DNA from: Straminergon stramineum
Lineage: Eukaryota; Streptophyta; Bryopsida; Hypnales; Calliergonaceae
Assembly: GCA_963920665.1 (NCBI GenBank)
Contig: OY987266.1
Location: 7,941,001-8,005,000 of the forward strand
Length of the DNA: 64,000 nucleotides
Direction of reading: 5' to 3'
Shown here: piece by piece, positions 36,438 to 48,734 of the stretch
Numbering within the stretch: the first letter of the stretch is position 1
How the letters are laid out: the number at the start of each line of letters is the position of its first letter
Program-made: the position numbers and the translations under genes
The notes under the pieces: model-generated
The model's input: the letters and a program-made list of their open reading frames with translations, nothing else
What the model was told of the DNA's origin: nothing
Database searches by the model: none

Positions 36438-38600
36438 GGTGACCTCAAACTATTGCAGCACTCAGCACACGACATAAACCAACGAGACAACACAACCAGC
36501 GGAAAGCCAAGATTCAGCTGAAAAGGTAAGATATCTTGTTATTCAATTCAAGCAGGCCAGCCCGTCGATTTTTCAAAGTGAAACATCCTCAAACTAAGAA
36601 ATGTGTTCCTCGCGGAGGAGGGAATGCTTGGGTGTAATCTTTGATTCCGAACAATATTACAAAGGCTACCATGAAGCATCTTCGCCGGCCGACTTCTAGC
36701 TTTCCCAACAGTAGTGCAATACAAACATATCATGAAAAATGGAAAGTCGACTAGTACACAATTCCGAAATTTCAAAAGTCAATCACATCATTCAATCCAA
36801 TGAATCCTCGAGACTGAAACCATCAGAAAGAGAGGACACCCACAAGTTACAAGGATCCTAAACATCCTCAATCCCGGGCTGCTATTTCCTAAAAGGCGTC
36901 GGTGATCGCAAGCGTTACGAAGCCATCCAACTCCAACAGACACTGACCTGCGCAGTTACTGGAGTTACAAGTCTCATAGCGAAGCGAGGAAACGACGTCC
37001 TGCAAAATTCTTAGCAAAGAAGGTATGGTTTGCGCTACTCTCATTGAGGATTCACGAGCTAACTTCTGGTAGAGGGTCGTGAAGAAGCAGACATTGAGCT
37101 GTGGAGAGGAGATGACGCCGAAATCCAAGAGAGTGAACATCTGTGCAGTGTCGGAGCCACTACCATTGGAGTTGAGGCGAGGCACAAGCATAAGCGACAC
37201 ATGCGAGGGGAGATTCACAGAGAGGAACCAACTGCAATCCCCGCAAACACCTGATTTGTTCTGTTTCAAATCTTGACACGGATACCACATTACCAAGACT
37301 TCATCACAAGACAATGAATTTTTCCATCCTTTTAGTGTTTGTGCTCACTAATTTGTCAAAGTCCAACTAAACTTACATGTAATATATTTAAATTAGTGCA
37401 GGCTGGAAAATTACGGATATGTACTAATTTGAAAAAAATAAAACAAAATTGTTGTGAATCTTATTTTGCAAATGACACTAATTCTTTTGTCTCGTTAATA
37501 AGGTCAATTTAGAGTAGTTGGAAGGAAGAGAAAATAACTCCAACTTTGATCAATCTTACAAATTCCATCCAGCTTTCATCAATATTCATCTAGTTCCATC
37601 TTAGGGTCTATTTGACCTAATGTAAAAGATGATGCGGCAATGAAGAAACACTTTTTTTTATCTTCCAAGTTGATCAAAAGAAAAAGAAGGTTAACTATTA
37701 AATAATTATTCATAAGATGCGAATTAAACCTATTGGACGTGAATGTCTAGAATTATGATCTTGTTCATACAGGAATACTGACATTCGATGATTGTCAAAT
37801 AGAGTCTTTTGGTCTTTCTGATTTTGTGATATTGAAGATTGTATTGAAAATTATATGGACATTCCAAGAGAGTTCAATACTTCTATGTGTTAGGTCCACA
37901 CCAAGAGTTCATCTTGAGAAGGACAGACAACCGACCGACCGACCTCCTGTCATACTCGACGCTCATCGAAATTTCGGAACTTAGCAGTTGCCGCACCAAG
38001 CATGGGCACTGAGACGGCATCTCAAGCATGATCGCTGTGGGCCCGGTTCAATCACACCAGGTCACGTTCGGATGCCATCTCAGAAACGGAACAGGAATTG
38101 AGAGACGCAATTTCCATTCGGAAATTCTGTTTGCGGAGTATGCAGTGGATTAACCTTTTGAAATGAGAAACCAATCATCTGAACTGACAGGGGAAATATC
38201 ACTTCTTATTCAATGCCTGTGGGACATAATTAAAAGAGACTATTTCTCTGCAATTGTCAAAGTAAATGGATTCTGTTGATGGCAAGCAACGGATTTGCAG
38301 TTCATCACAATGTCTGCGTAATGAGGCCTAATGGTCGTGGAGCTTACAAGTTTGTATATCTCCAGGCCATGCTACAAACTAAAAACATTTGCCAGTTATA
38401 TCATTAGGTAAATATCAACAGCAATACATATCTCCAGGCTTGCTACTGTATCCTGTCCAAACCTTCAAGCCTCCTTGACTGAAAGAGGATACCAGACAGT
38501 GACGCTGCTAAGATGATCCGTTAAAAGCTAAATAAGAACTACCTTCCAGTGTCATTCGTTTCATATGTGCAGGAAAGATCAACACGGCTCTAAGCTTCTC
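36438..38600. other. B-module-specific segment without a recognised gene
   Basis: This stretch is closely matched at 61380-63580 in B2 and, with adjacent DNA on both sides, is absent from modules A1 and A2. Frames such as 36889-37314 (minus) are only partly kept between the two copies. The AT-rich part from about 37320 to 37900 is the most similar. I recognise no gene. Confidence 0.4.
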
Positions 38601-38862
38601 GCAACCTCCGAATGTACACCAGGGGGCTACGAACTGCTTCTAAATTGACCTGCGCTAACGCTGAATGCACATGGTTATATATATTCGGAGTGAAAACATT
38701 CGCTTCCTTGTACCCCAACCCATCCTCGTGATCATTGTGCGTCGAGGCTCAATGCTCGACATAGTTTATGTCTCAGCTCTGCTGATTGGATGCCACTCAG
38801 GCAACCCACAATATCTCACTATACCGCCAATGGCGAACTTCTAAGTTACAGTGATTATACCG

Positions 38863-39808
38863 TTAATGAACCTCAATAGGGATGGCATTCGTCTTAGGAT
38901 CTTCCTTGCACTTAGGAATCACAATTCGCAGCATTCCATTCTTCAGCTCGGCTTTCACCTCATCTACCTTCACGTGTTCAGGCAACGTCAACCGAGTGTT
39001 GTAATTCTCGTAACTGTGAGAAGAACAGCCATCATCAGATTTGTCCGCGTTTTGTTCGCCATTAATCACGAGCTGGTCACCTTCCACTGTCACCTTCACC
39101 TGCACAAGGATGTACAATCCATGTCAATTCCCAGAACTGGAAGGGGTTGTCTATCGTGAACACGAACTAAGGCGATTCATTTGATTGATACTAACCTCCT
39201 CCTTACTGAAACCTGGCATGTCAATTCGAAGTCTGTAAGCGTCAGTGTCCTCGACCAAATCATGGGGCGAACGCATGCGTGAGGGGAATGCGGAAGCAGG
39301 TGCGCGGAAGAAAGGTGCATCAATCATTCGATCAAAAGCATTCAGCATTTCCTTCATGTTCCTGCTGGTAGCAAAAGGATCCCAGAATTCTGCAGCATCG
39401 AAGCAATTTCATTCGGCCGAATCAGTAATATTGAAAAAAAAAAATCCAGATTGAGCTCGGACAGTAAAGTCCAATTCTGGACAAGGAATTGCAAGGGTTG
39501 ACATTACTACATTATTCTGTCGACGACAACATTCAAGAGTGGATAAGTAAAAGAAATAATCACTAACCAAGAAGTGGACCAATATTACGCAGCTGCCTTC
39601 CCGAGCTCCCTCTCGAAACGGAGCGTCCCCGGGAAGCTTGCTTTTCTAAAACACCTTCTTCTTGAGCAGGGGCGTCTTCGATTGCGGCAACGGCAAGCCG
39701 ACGAGCACGCGAAAGTGGCGAATGCATTGAGCCCCTCCCTTCAGCGATCTCAAGCAGCGACTTCATCGTGGACTCCGAAACCAAACGAGACAATGAGCGA
39801 AGTGCCAT
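38863..39808 (-). CDS. HSP20: Organellar small heat-shock protein (HSP20), complete copy B1
   Basis: Three coding exons join to a 223-residue protein. Exon 1 (39808-39568) gives 80 residues starting MALRSLSRLV, rich in Arg and Ser and poor in acids at the start, like a mitochondrial or plastid transit peptide. Exon 2 (39389-39196) begins FWDPFATSRN and ends DMPGFSKEE. Exon 3 (39099-38863) carries VKVTVEGDQLVINGE, the signature GMLRIVIPK and the C-terminal I-x-I motif in AIPIEVH. Junctions are G|GTTAGT...GCAG and GAG|GTTAGT...GCAG, and both keep frame. HSP20 proteins are ATP-independent chaperones that hold unfolding proteins. The start was chosen as the first ATG after a likely 5' intron (39843-40506). 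Its promoter has TATA and heat-shock elements. Mitochondrion versus plastid cannot be decided from sequence alone. Confidence 0.9.
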
Positions 39809-39842
39809 CGCGAACAAATCTCAATAAATATCTTTCAGGAAT

Positions 39843-40506
39843 CTGCAAACACCCGACCTTAACCCGTCAGGTCATTCGAAACACCATGAGAGAATCCTGT
39901 GCTCATCCCGAAGAATTGCGGAACCTCGCAACCCTCTCCCTCACCAGTACCAGCACCAGCACCAGTCCTAAAACAAGCTTCTTGACATATCACTATACAC
40001 ATGAAATAGTTCATGAAATTGAGTAATTGACTATTACCACCTCAATCACAATGAAGTAGAAAGAAAGAGTTCTTGAATCCTTATAATGTACAGCATGAAA
40101 CCATCGCCAGTGAAACAAGACATTCACGCTGTCCAGAAATAATCGTCTCCTCATATAAACTCCAAAATTAATAAAGGATCAAGACAAGAACGACCGCAAG
40201 TGAACCTCAACAAAAGAAATCCTATGCGCATCCAAATCACAGAAACCTTGCAATCTCCCAGCTCTCAAGCACCAAGCCAGCACGGTAAATCAAGCTCACT
40301 ACCAATTCAATATGCACAAAGAGAGAGCTCAACAGATGGAATCCTCCACCTCCATCACCACCTCCATCACTATGCATATGTTCAATCCACACACAACAAG
40401 CCACCATTGAAGCAAGCTGACTGCATTCACCACTGCCCTCATTTAAAGTCAAAAGAACAGAACCAAAAGAAAATTGTATCAAGACCTCGAAAGTGAAGCT
40501 CATTAC
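39843..40506 (-). other. Likely 5'-leader intron of HSP20 (B1)
   Basis: A donor GAGAG|GTAATG at 40506 and an acceptor GTGTTTGCAG at 39843 bracket the region between the presumed transcription start (about 40580) and the HSP20 ATG. Short frames inside on both strands appear non-coding. Confidence 0.5.
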
Positions 40507-40610
40507 CTCTCCAACTGCACAACGATCTTGCACAATGCAGCTCAATTGCGTGACGTGATACTGCAGATTTTCGCATGTTACTGCAGGTAGCGACGATCGG
40601 CGTGCGGTTA

Positions 40611-40617
40611 ACTTATA
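40611..40617 (-). promoter_or_regulatory. TATA box of HSP20 (B1)
   Basis: Minus strand reads TATAAGT, about 20 bases downstream of a heat-shock element and about 100 bases upstream of the putative leader donor. Confidence 0.65.
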
Positions 40618-40638
40618 CCAATGCGAGAGATTGCTCGA

Positions 40639-40651
40639 GAAACTTCAGGAA
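40639..40651 (-). promoter_or_regulatory. Heat-shock element, proximal
   Basis: The bases GAAACTTCAGGAA form three perfect alternating modules (GAA-nn-TTC-nn-GAA), the binding site for trimeric heat-shock factor. A fourth, imperfectly spaced TTC follows. Position just upstream of TATA is the classic layout for plant heat-shock genes. Confidence 0.85.
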
Positions 40652-40812
40652 GTTCCCAGACTCCACTCGATTTGTTCTTGCATTGCCACTTCAGCCTATT
40701 GTTGATTGGCTGAGATCGTGTGTAGGCTTGTGATTGGGCTCTCGGGGGTCGGACCCCCCCACGTCATGGAGAACTGGGGATATTGAATTGCAGGTTTGAT
40801 GCCAGATGGACG

Positions 40813-40825
40813 GAACTTTCTCGAA
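40813..40825 (-). promoter_or_regulatory. Heat-shock element, distal
   Basis: The bases GAACTTTCTCGAA are again three perfect alternating modules (GAA-nn-TTC-nn-GAA), about 170 bases upstream of the proximal element. Confidence 0.8.
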
Positions 40826-40869
40826 GACGACTGACTGATGAATTGCACTTTAGTTGGCTCCCGATTTCA

Positions 40870-41726
40870 TTTGCTTCAACTGAACGAGGGAGGACCGGCA
40901 CAACTCCAAAAACCTTCCCAATTTTTTAAATGTAGAAACTCATAGATTATTTACCATGAGATGATCAAATTTGGAATTTTTATTTTTGTGCCACATTTAA
41001 CTAAATCTAGATTATTCATACAATTTAGACTATATTTGCAAAACATCAAGAGACCTCTTGATGATGAAGGATACAATTCTCTTGATATTTTGCATACATT
41101 TGCTAATGTTTTACATAGATTTATTTGACCATCTCCTAAAGGTTTGTGTATATTTCCAAACTCTTTGGGGGAGTTATTATTTTTCGACTTTGGATTGTCT
41201 AGATTTAGTTAAATTTGGCATAGAACTTCATCTTTGGACTTTAAAATCCCTAATGACTTGATAGTAGTTATAGAGGTAGAGAAAGGCAAAATTAATAAAC
41301 CACAAAATAATTCCTAAAGCCCCAAGAGTCTCCACAAGGGACTCTTGAAGGTTTGGGCAAGTACCTGTAGTCTCAATTTTTGGCTTGATTTTGGAGGATG
41401 AGGGCCAATTTTTACATTATTTTGCCAAGTTGAAAATTAGAAGTTTTGTTGGGAATTGGAGTCCGCTTAGAAGCATGAGCCATTCAAAGTGGGAACTTGC
41501 TATGATTAGATATAGGGTTTCTTATTATTTCATTTGTGGCATCCACTTTAGAAGCGATTACCATAGTAAATTGTTTGTATCATATTGGGTTATCATGGTC
41601 TACATTTTAAGTCTAATATTTAGATAACCCTTAAAGTCCTACCAAGGCCTTTTTTTAAAAAATCCACTCAAAATTTTCATTTCTATTGTAAAGAGAGAAA
41701 ATTTCGAAACTAATATTTTTGCATAT
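40870..41726. other. AT-rich junction DNA between modules B1 and A2
   Basis: No gene is supported. The right end abuts a TTAA-type MITE that sits at the left boundary of module A2. Confidence 0.35.
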
Positions 41727-41730
41727 CTAA

Positions 41731-42311
41731 CCTCTAAATGTCCAAAGTCTTCTCAAGAATTGATAGTTTGAGAAAAATCATTCTAAAGTGTTATTTGGAA
41801 GAATATTTTGGAATTGATATACAAATAGAAGTTGTAGATTAGGAGTTGAAGATTCCATCCATACGGTTAGATTAACCAATGCCATCACCTACATTTTTGT
41901 AATAGATTTTCAAAAGGAAAATTTCTAAATTCTTTCTAAATTCAATTACAAGCAAAATATTATCATTTTTGAAGTAAATTTTGTTGGAATGGATTTGAAA
42001 ACAAGTTCTCTTGACATACTGATTTTTTCAAACTTTTTTGTTCTTAAAATTTATGACCTCATTTTTGCAAATCTAGTTGTGAATTAGAGTCAATGCAATT
42101 TTGGCTCAGTCAACCACTTCACATACTTCCACATTTGTAATTTTAGAAAAATATGTACACTAGTAACACCAAATCCAACCCTTAGACAAGACAACAACTT
42201 GATAAAGTATCTCTATAAATTAAATTAACTTTCATTCAAGCACTAAGGAGGATGAAACTTGAGTTTCAATCTATTCATCCTCCAAAAAATGGATATTGGA
42301 GCACTTAGGGG
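41731..42311. mobile_element. TTAA-type MITE, about 570-bp family, copy 3
   Basis: Begins CCTCTAAATGTCCAAAG and ends CACTTAGGGG. The right flank is TTAA (42312-42315), which is present as the start of the TTAACTTAGTCTATG motif in module A1. The left flank is a decayed CTAA. It matches 2461-3031 and 5805-6371 over its length. Confidence 0.68.
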
Positions 42312-44500
42312 TTAACTTAGTCTATGTATAATAAACTTTTAACTCTTCAAGGTTGTATTTAGAGTTAATCACAAAGTGTATGCAATGAAGGATTAAGAGC
42401 TGGAGTTTGAAGAAAATATAGGAAGAAACTCCTTTAAGCATCCAAACTTGGTTTGATGGAGCTTGTTGTCAGTTGTGTTTCTTTTGTATTATTCTTAGTT
42501 AGAACCTTCCTCTAACACCCCTTCTACAAATTGGGGTCACTTTACAATTAGCTCTAGATATTGTCCAAAACAAAAGTGTAAAAATTTCAAAGTAAAAAAG
42601 CAATTCCTCAAGCCTCTCATTGCTTGTCTTTGCCTTCATTTCTTGTTGTAAAATTAAGTATCTAATGCAAAATACTGAAATGAATCATTATTGTTTTTAT
42701 GATTCTATTTTTTCTAAATTCTCTTAACTACATTTGTATGTTAACTCATGTGTACTATGTTGATGTAACCTATTAGTGAAGATGTAAAGTTAGGGTCAAT
42801 ATAAAAAAGGTTTGTAAAATTAGTCTAGTACATTAATATTTCAATTTGTAGTAGTAAGATAATGTGACTTCAGTAAATTAATGTCCCACATGTGCATCGA
42901 GTCCTTAACCTATTAGTGAGGATGAAAAATTAGTGTCAATACAAAAAAGGTTTGTAATATTAGTATACAATCAAACCTCTCATAATGCAAATTTCCTACT
43001 TGCATAAACAATTGTAGTTGTTTACTTACATGCTCCTTATGTACATAAAGTCTATTGCAGAAACCACCGATGTGCTATAGTGTGTCAAATGGGGACTATT
43101 AACCAATTGTTTTTTAGATGCGCAACCAATCAAACACAATTACTGTACAACATAAGCATATTGAAGTAATTAACCTTTGGCACTTAAGCTTCTTTATATG
43201 CATATTGGTAAAAACTACTCCCCATTGTTTACATGCAATAAATAAAGTTTGATTGTAGTAAATTCATATTTCAATTTGCAACACTAAAATAAGGTAATTT
43301 TGGTAAATTAGTGTCCCATCTGTGTACCATAGGATAAATTAGAGCTTGACTATAATACATTGATATTTCAAATTTATAGTGCTAAGAAAATGTAATTTTA
43401 GTAAATTAGTGTCCAACATGTGCACTATAGGATAAATCAGAGTTTCATTGTAGCACATTAATATTTCAATTTGCAAGAGAAAGATAATGTGATTTTGATA
43501 AAGTAGTGTTCCACATGTACAGTATAGTATAGATTAGAGTAGGTATATTTTTCTTATCTCTATCATGAAATCTTAATGTGGAGCCTATGAACATGTAGTT
43601 AACCCTTAAGTGCCTAAGCCTTTCCAAGTGTGTTTTGACTATGAAAAAAGAGCATGGGCTTATAGTTATCCCCAACCCCCCAAAGATGTTGTTGTTTTTC
43701 AAAATCTCACGATACGGATGTCTAAAGAACTTGCTTATTAGTGAATTTTATATTTTTCATTTTGAAAGGTGAAATCACATGTTAAATACATACCATAAGG
43801 TTTCTTTTATAATTTTCTTAGAAAATTCTAAATTATCATTAACTTTTGAAGAGAAAGTGAAGAAAATTCATATCAAATGCAAACATGTTTAGAAGATATA
43901 AAAAATTTAGAATAGAAGAAGTGAAAATTTTAGTGTAGAACATTCTAGTATAAAGAAAATTTCTCTATGAATCTATAATTAGAAACATGATTATTGATCT
44001 TCAACTTCAAATTTTAATAATATACTCACTTCTTGTAAAATTTACAAAATTCTCAATCATAATAAAAACTTGACTTAAAAAGCTATAACAAAAATCATTT
44101 TCATTGTCAAAATTGAAGTGCAAGGAAAAAACACTTCAAGATTTGGATTCCATTTATACAATAAATTATCTTATAAACCTATCCCACATAAAGTAAAAAA
44201 TAAAATCTAAAATGACTTGAATTTGATTTAGTAATGTGGATAGATCATTAATAAAGTTTAAAAAACAGAATTGGATGAAAATAATCCATAATTGTTCAAT
44301 ATAAAAGAAGAATTTTTGACCATCCAAATAACACTTCTTATTGAGGGCATCCTTCTGAGGTTTCTAGCAATCTTGCCTTAGAAACCTTCACAAGCAAATG
44401 TAAATGCAAAGTTAGAATTTGAAAACAATTTTCAATTTATTTTGAATTGGAATTGCTTATGCTAGATGCTAGTAGAAATTTGGACATCTACAACTCTCTT

Positions 44501-45809
44501 TGTTATGACCCTAATCAAGAGGCGTGCCCGTGCCACCTTGGTGAGCAAGGGGGACGTTGGAGGTGACTCCCCAAGCCTTGCAAGAGATGGAGTGAGGGGG
44601 ACTAGGAGTCCTGAGCGATCAGAACATTGTAGCACTCTAGTCCGGATGAATCAGGGGGGGGTTGACACATACTTGGAAAGCTTGTGAGAAGACGCGTTCA
44701 CGGGTTCAAAGAACGCAAGAATCCGAGTTGCGAGTCAAAAATTATAGCTCCTCAAAGTTGGCAGTGTCTTGGTTGCGTCCCCAAGGCATAGGGACGTGGG
44801 AATCAAGGTTTGGGAGGATTCCTTTGAGCCAAATATGGCATGATGCATATCATTGGAAAGCTAAGGAGACAAGATTTCTATAATGATAAGGCTCATGAGG
44901 AGAGAAGCTGTGAGCTAAAAGTTATGGGCATCCAAAGAGGGTGGAGTCTTGAAGAACTACACCTTCCGAGGAACTTGTACCTTTGGAGGGCCATAACCTC
45001 CTCAATACTTGTTGCATTGGGGAAAGTGAATAGTCCACTGTGATCTAAGGAAAATGTAGATCACGAAAATGGGCTTGCACTTGAGATTTGAAGCTCTGAG
45101 CCAGAAGTTATCCCGATAGAAAGATCAGAAGTCTTTGGGGGTCCGGTTTGGAGGATACCACTTGGAATTGGGTGGTCTTCCAAAATGGGGAGCATCTTGG
45201 GGGTTTTCAGTGACCTGTAGTATGGGGGAGCTGCCAAATCCCGCAGAGAATACTATGAGGAGGGGTGGTCTTCCTCCTCACTCCTAGATGGTGCCATAGT
45301 GAGCCTAAGTAGCCCCAGGTGATGAGATTAATGTTGGAGCCTCACCATCCCTTGTGTGTTACCGTGAAGTGCTTGTGCACTCTTTGATACCGGTTGGGTG
45401 GTGTTCCGCTCCACACTAGGCCATGGTGTGAGTTCCATTTGGTGAGTCCCGATTAGTGTGTCCCAAAATAAGTTGGGTTGGACCTAATAGGAAGTTGATT
45501 CCCATTCAAGGGCGGTTTGCACCAGAGGGAAGTAGTGCCTCCACCAAGTGCTTAGACATCAATGGAAGTTCTGCCCCATGTCATCAAATGACATGTTCGA
45601 TGTCTTGTAGGAGTTAAAGGTTGGAAGAAAAGTATTAGGAGTCATAGAGGAATGGGGAACCTTGTGACTTGACTTGGAACCTAACATTGTGGGTGGGTGG
45701 CATGTGTAGTGTTAGGAAAGCGTGACCCTTAGTGTCACTAAAGTATTAAGTGCTTGGAAAGCATTGGAAAGTGAACTTAAGGTGGTAAGTATTACTAAGG
45801 GTCGCAACA
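44501..45809. mobile_element. Solo LTR, probably gypsy type
   Basis: This 1.3-kb, GC-richer insert starts TGTTATGACCC and ends GGGTCGCAACA, giving the TG...CA ends and short inverted repeat of an LTR. The flanks are CTCTT and CTCTC, a five-base duplication with one change. The homologous spacer in module A1 (about 20330-20355) is uninterrupted. No internal retrotransposon genes are present, so recombination between two LTRs probably left this copy. Short frames inside are not considered genes. Confidence 0.72.
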
Positions 45810-46489
45810 CTCTCATTTGAAATAACTTGTCCATAACAACTTGTTTTCTGTTTTTAATGAAGGATGTCTAAAATAACTCGTTCAAAGTTTACTTGCAAAA
45901 GATCAAATTCCTTTTTGTGAGACTTTTATATGAGTAGGAAGAGACTACATTTTATGAATAGCTTTATCTTACTATTAAACAAAAACAACCCAAAAGTTCA
46001 AGTCCAATGTTTCATGTTAGTTTTCAAGAAGTTAGGAAGTTGCCTCCTCACTTTTCATAGGCCTCTCCCTACATTTTTGCTAGCCAACTCATTCTCTTCT
46101 TGCAAACCTTACACACTTCTATGTAGAATTCCGGAAAATCTTTTGACTAATTTTTGTACAAGGAGGTCTAATTTGAATTGGATGAAGTATCATCCCAAAT
46201 GGATGAAAAATTTATCAAATAGTTCAAACTTTTAGTAAAAAGAAAGCAAGATATTAGTCCAAATTTTGCAATTTTGAAAATAGATTTCTGCATCTGTCAT
46301 ATATACAAATTTTGTTTGCGCAACTTTCAACAGTCAACATCACTTTTTTTGTTCACTGCCCTCACCGATGAAATCCATTACCTTCCAGGACACTAATTCA
46401 ACCTTTCGAGATTGGTACATGAGATGTCTGACATGAATTGTCGATAAGCTCTGCCCTTGCCGCATCATAAGATCCAACGACCAGTGGCA

Positions 46490-46827
46490 ATGGAGGAACC
46501 GGAAGACTCACGCGACGATGAATATCATCATTTTCATTCTGGAGTACCACGTACATACTTTGCAGCGATGATCACCGTTCGTTTGGGAAGTGTTTTCGGT
46601 AAACACCTGCATGAGGAGAAGAGGAGGAGGAAATTCTGAAGAGGAAGAATTGAAGAGAAGAACGACGATCATTCATTTGACAATTGATTCGCACTCCTTC
46701 AATCTGTAAAACTTTGAAACCTCCCATTATTTCTAATGCAGAAATTATTCACATAATCACCGCCATGGATGACTTCGCATCCCACCTTCGGATTGCAAAT
46801 TTGCTGTTCTCATGTCCATTGCAATAA
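46490..46827 (+). CDS. Small candidate two-exon gene, copy A2
   Basis: Exon 1 (46490-46598) reads MEEPEDSRDDEYHHFHSG and continues to RLGSVF, ending at the donor TTCG|GTAAAC. Exon 2 (46742-46827, acceptor AATGCAG) continues in frame with IIHIITAMDDFASHL and ends at TAA, giving 64 residues. Exon 2 is equally open in B1 (30655-30740). Exon 1 is absent from A1 and B2 and is split by a MITE in B1. I know no matching family. The evidence is splice consistency and one conserved frame only, so this may be chance. Confidence 0.25.
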
Positions 46828-47405
46828 TTCTTTGCACCATTGCCTTCTCCGTCAATTGGATGATCGATTCTGGAAAGATGTGTTAACTTATGTGCAATCG
46901 CATAGACAGAATGCAAGTACTTCAAATTAAAGATGGCAAGCTCAGTATCTCTAACTGATTCGTACAAGGATCTTTTCAATTATCTTTCGCTTACTTCCCA
47001 ACTTCCTTGTAATTCACCATATCAAATTTGAAGAAGAAGACATAAAAGATGTGAAAATATAACTTGCCACCTAATCAAAGAGGAGAGATATTGAGAGAGA
47101 TGTTCGACTCAATTGTATTTCCTTCACCTATTGAGCAACATAAAATACTAGCAAGATGTTTTTCTATATACGAGAAAAAATGTAGAGATTCACTAGGTGT
47201 ATTGTACACTTACTAGCAATGGAGTTTAGGTCTTGAGATGGTCTAGCTACCAATGTCCTATGTTGCTCAAGCTTCTTGAAAGTCCATAGATTTGGTCGGA
47301 GATGATCTTATACTATCGGAATGATGGTGACCGAGAGATATCAAACTAAATGGTGTGGTTATAGATTGTCTACTACTTAGGTCATAATAGGTTCAATACC
47401 TAGTA

Positions 47406-47977
47406 CTCCCTCCATCCTATGAAGATCTACTTGTTGGCTTTAATTTTTTGTCCCAAATTGATCTTCTTGTTGGACTTGTGATGTTGTGAATTGGTTAGAT
47501 TCTACTTTTGATTGCTATCTAGGACCACCAAAAAAACTATGACCTATGGATCTATGTCCTTCTACCATCAATGCAATCATCAATCAAAAGATAAACGAAA
47601 TGATTGAAGGGGTCAATCAAACACTATTTATTTTTGTTTTTTGCATCTCTTAATTTGAATATTTTTCGATTGAAGAAGACAAAGCTTTGGGAGGCGAAAC
47701 AAGGGTCCACACATTGTCTTGTGCCCATACTAAATGCCTATAAAATGACAACTTCTCACTCAACAATTAAATGTTCAATGGTGTTCTTTGATAATACCTC
47801 CAAAATTTTCTTTTCAATACTCCAAACTTGCACATTAAAAAGGGCTCCAAAATTCAAAGTTTCTAGGATGCTAAGAATGCACCAAAATATAGTGCAAAAT
47901 ATGTCTTTAAAATGTTATTTTTAATCTTAATCTTGAACATTTTGTCCACCAGGAAGATCATTTGGGGACAGAAATAG
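47406..47977. mobile_element. Stowaway-like MITE in module A2
   Basis: Orthologous to 23636-24208: left end CTCCCTCCATCCTATGAAG, same length (572 versus 573 bp), same TA flanks (47404-47405 and 47978-47979) and same insertion point. Its presence in both A modules and absence from both B modules dates it. Confidence 0.85.
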
Positions 47978-48242
47978 TAGAAAATCAACCTCTCTTCATG
48001 ATAGAAAGCCTTTTGTAGTGTGTTTCTTCAACTTAGTTGTTTACCACACACACACAAACAAAGTCCATACACTTTACTATAAAGTAATTCAATCCCAAGT
48101 ACACACATGATTTGCACATCGAAATTCCCAATTGGTGGTAAAGCTTTGCTCTTGTTAGTCCTGGTCCTCCCCACCAGGCTACTAGTGGCTGGTGGGCCTT
48201 GTATTTTGCCCATTGCAATGAAATTACGTTTCATTTGTTTAA

Positions 48243-48464
48243 CCTTTAAACTTGAAGCGGACATTTTTGTGTCCTATAGATGACAAAGAATCTCTCCATA
48301 TAGGACAAAACTATGACTATTCATCCTTGAAATTTTGTCAAAAAAGGGTAAGTCTTCTATAGTAATATGACTTCCAATGAATATTTTTGTTTTTTTTAAA
48401 GTAGATAATGTCACACGGTTCCAAAAGGGTGGATTTCCACGGTCACCAGTCCGTTCTTTAAGGG
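48243..48464. mobile_element. 222-bp TTAA-flanked MITE in the A2 SINE tail
   Basis: Begins CCTTTAAACTTGAAGCGGAC and ends GTCCGTTCTTTAAGGG, with TTAA at 48239-48242 and 48465-48468. It lies in the A-rich tail of the SINE. The empty site is seen in module B2 (TTTGTTTAAAAACAAAC near 58220). Confidence 0.72.
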
Positions 48465-48734
48465 TTAACCCCCAACCCCCAAAAAAGAAAAATTGGTGGT
48501 AAAGGACAGCATTAGGTGACGGTGGCTCGAATCCCAACCAGTCACGGATGGGCAGATCTCACGCCATGCACAGATTCGTCAAAGGTAATGGCAGATACGT
48601 ACTGGCGAAGTCATAAAGTCTTTGCTTTTACAGACATTTCATGCACAAAGAATATGTAAATCCTGCAAACTCACGCTTCATCAATGATTCTTTTCGTTTG
48701 GTCGGAGATAAATGTGAGACTAGAAGCAGAACTC

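Larger units (their letters stand above)
27941..40860. repeat. Tandem gene module B1
   Basis: Begins where the HSP20 exon-1 remnant of A1 meets the spacer (TTACATTGACAAGG, also seen at about 52888 in module B2) and ends beyond the HSP20 promoter. It holds the long IFI-like gene, the unknown gene with 5' exons, about 2.8 kb absent from A modules, and the only complete HSP20 gene. Pairs of matching points with B2 are offset by about 24.9-25.0 kb. Confidence 0.8.

Noticed and set aside
39574..40026. 150-codon plus-strand frame
   Set aside because: It overlaps HSP20 exon 1 and its leader on the opposite strand, where splice signals and family similarity support the minus strand.
44466..45043. 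Series of 67-73 codon frames in a GC-rich stretch
   Set aside because: They lie inside the solo LTR, and higher GC alone accounts for the longer frames.
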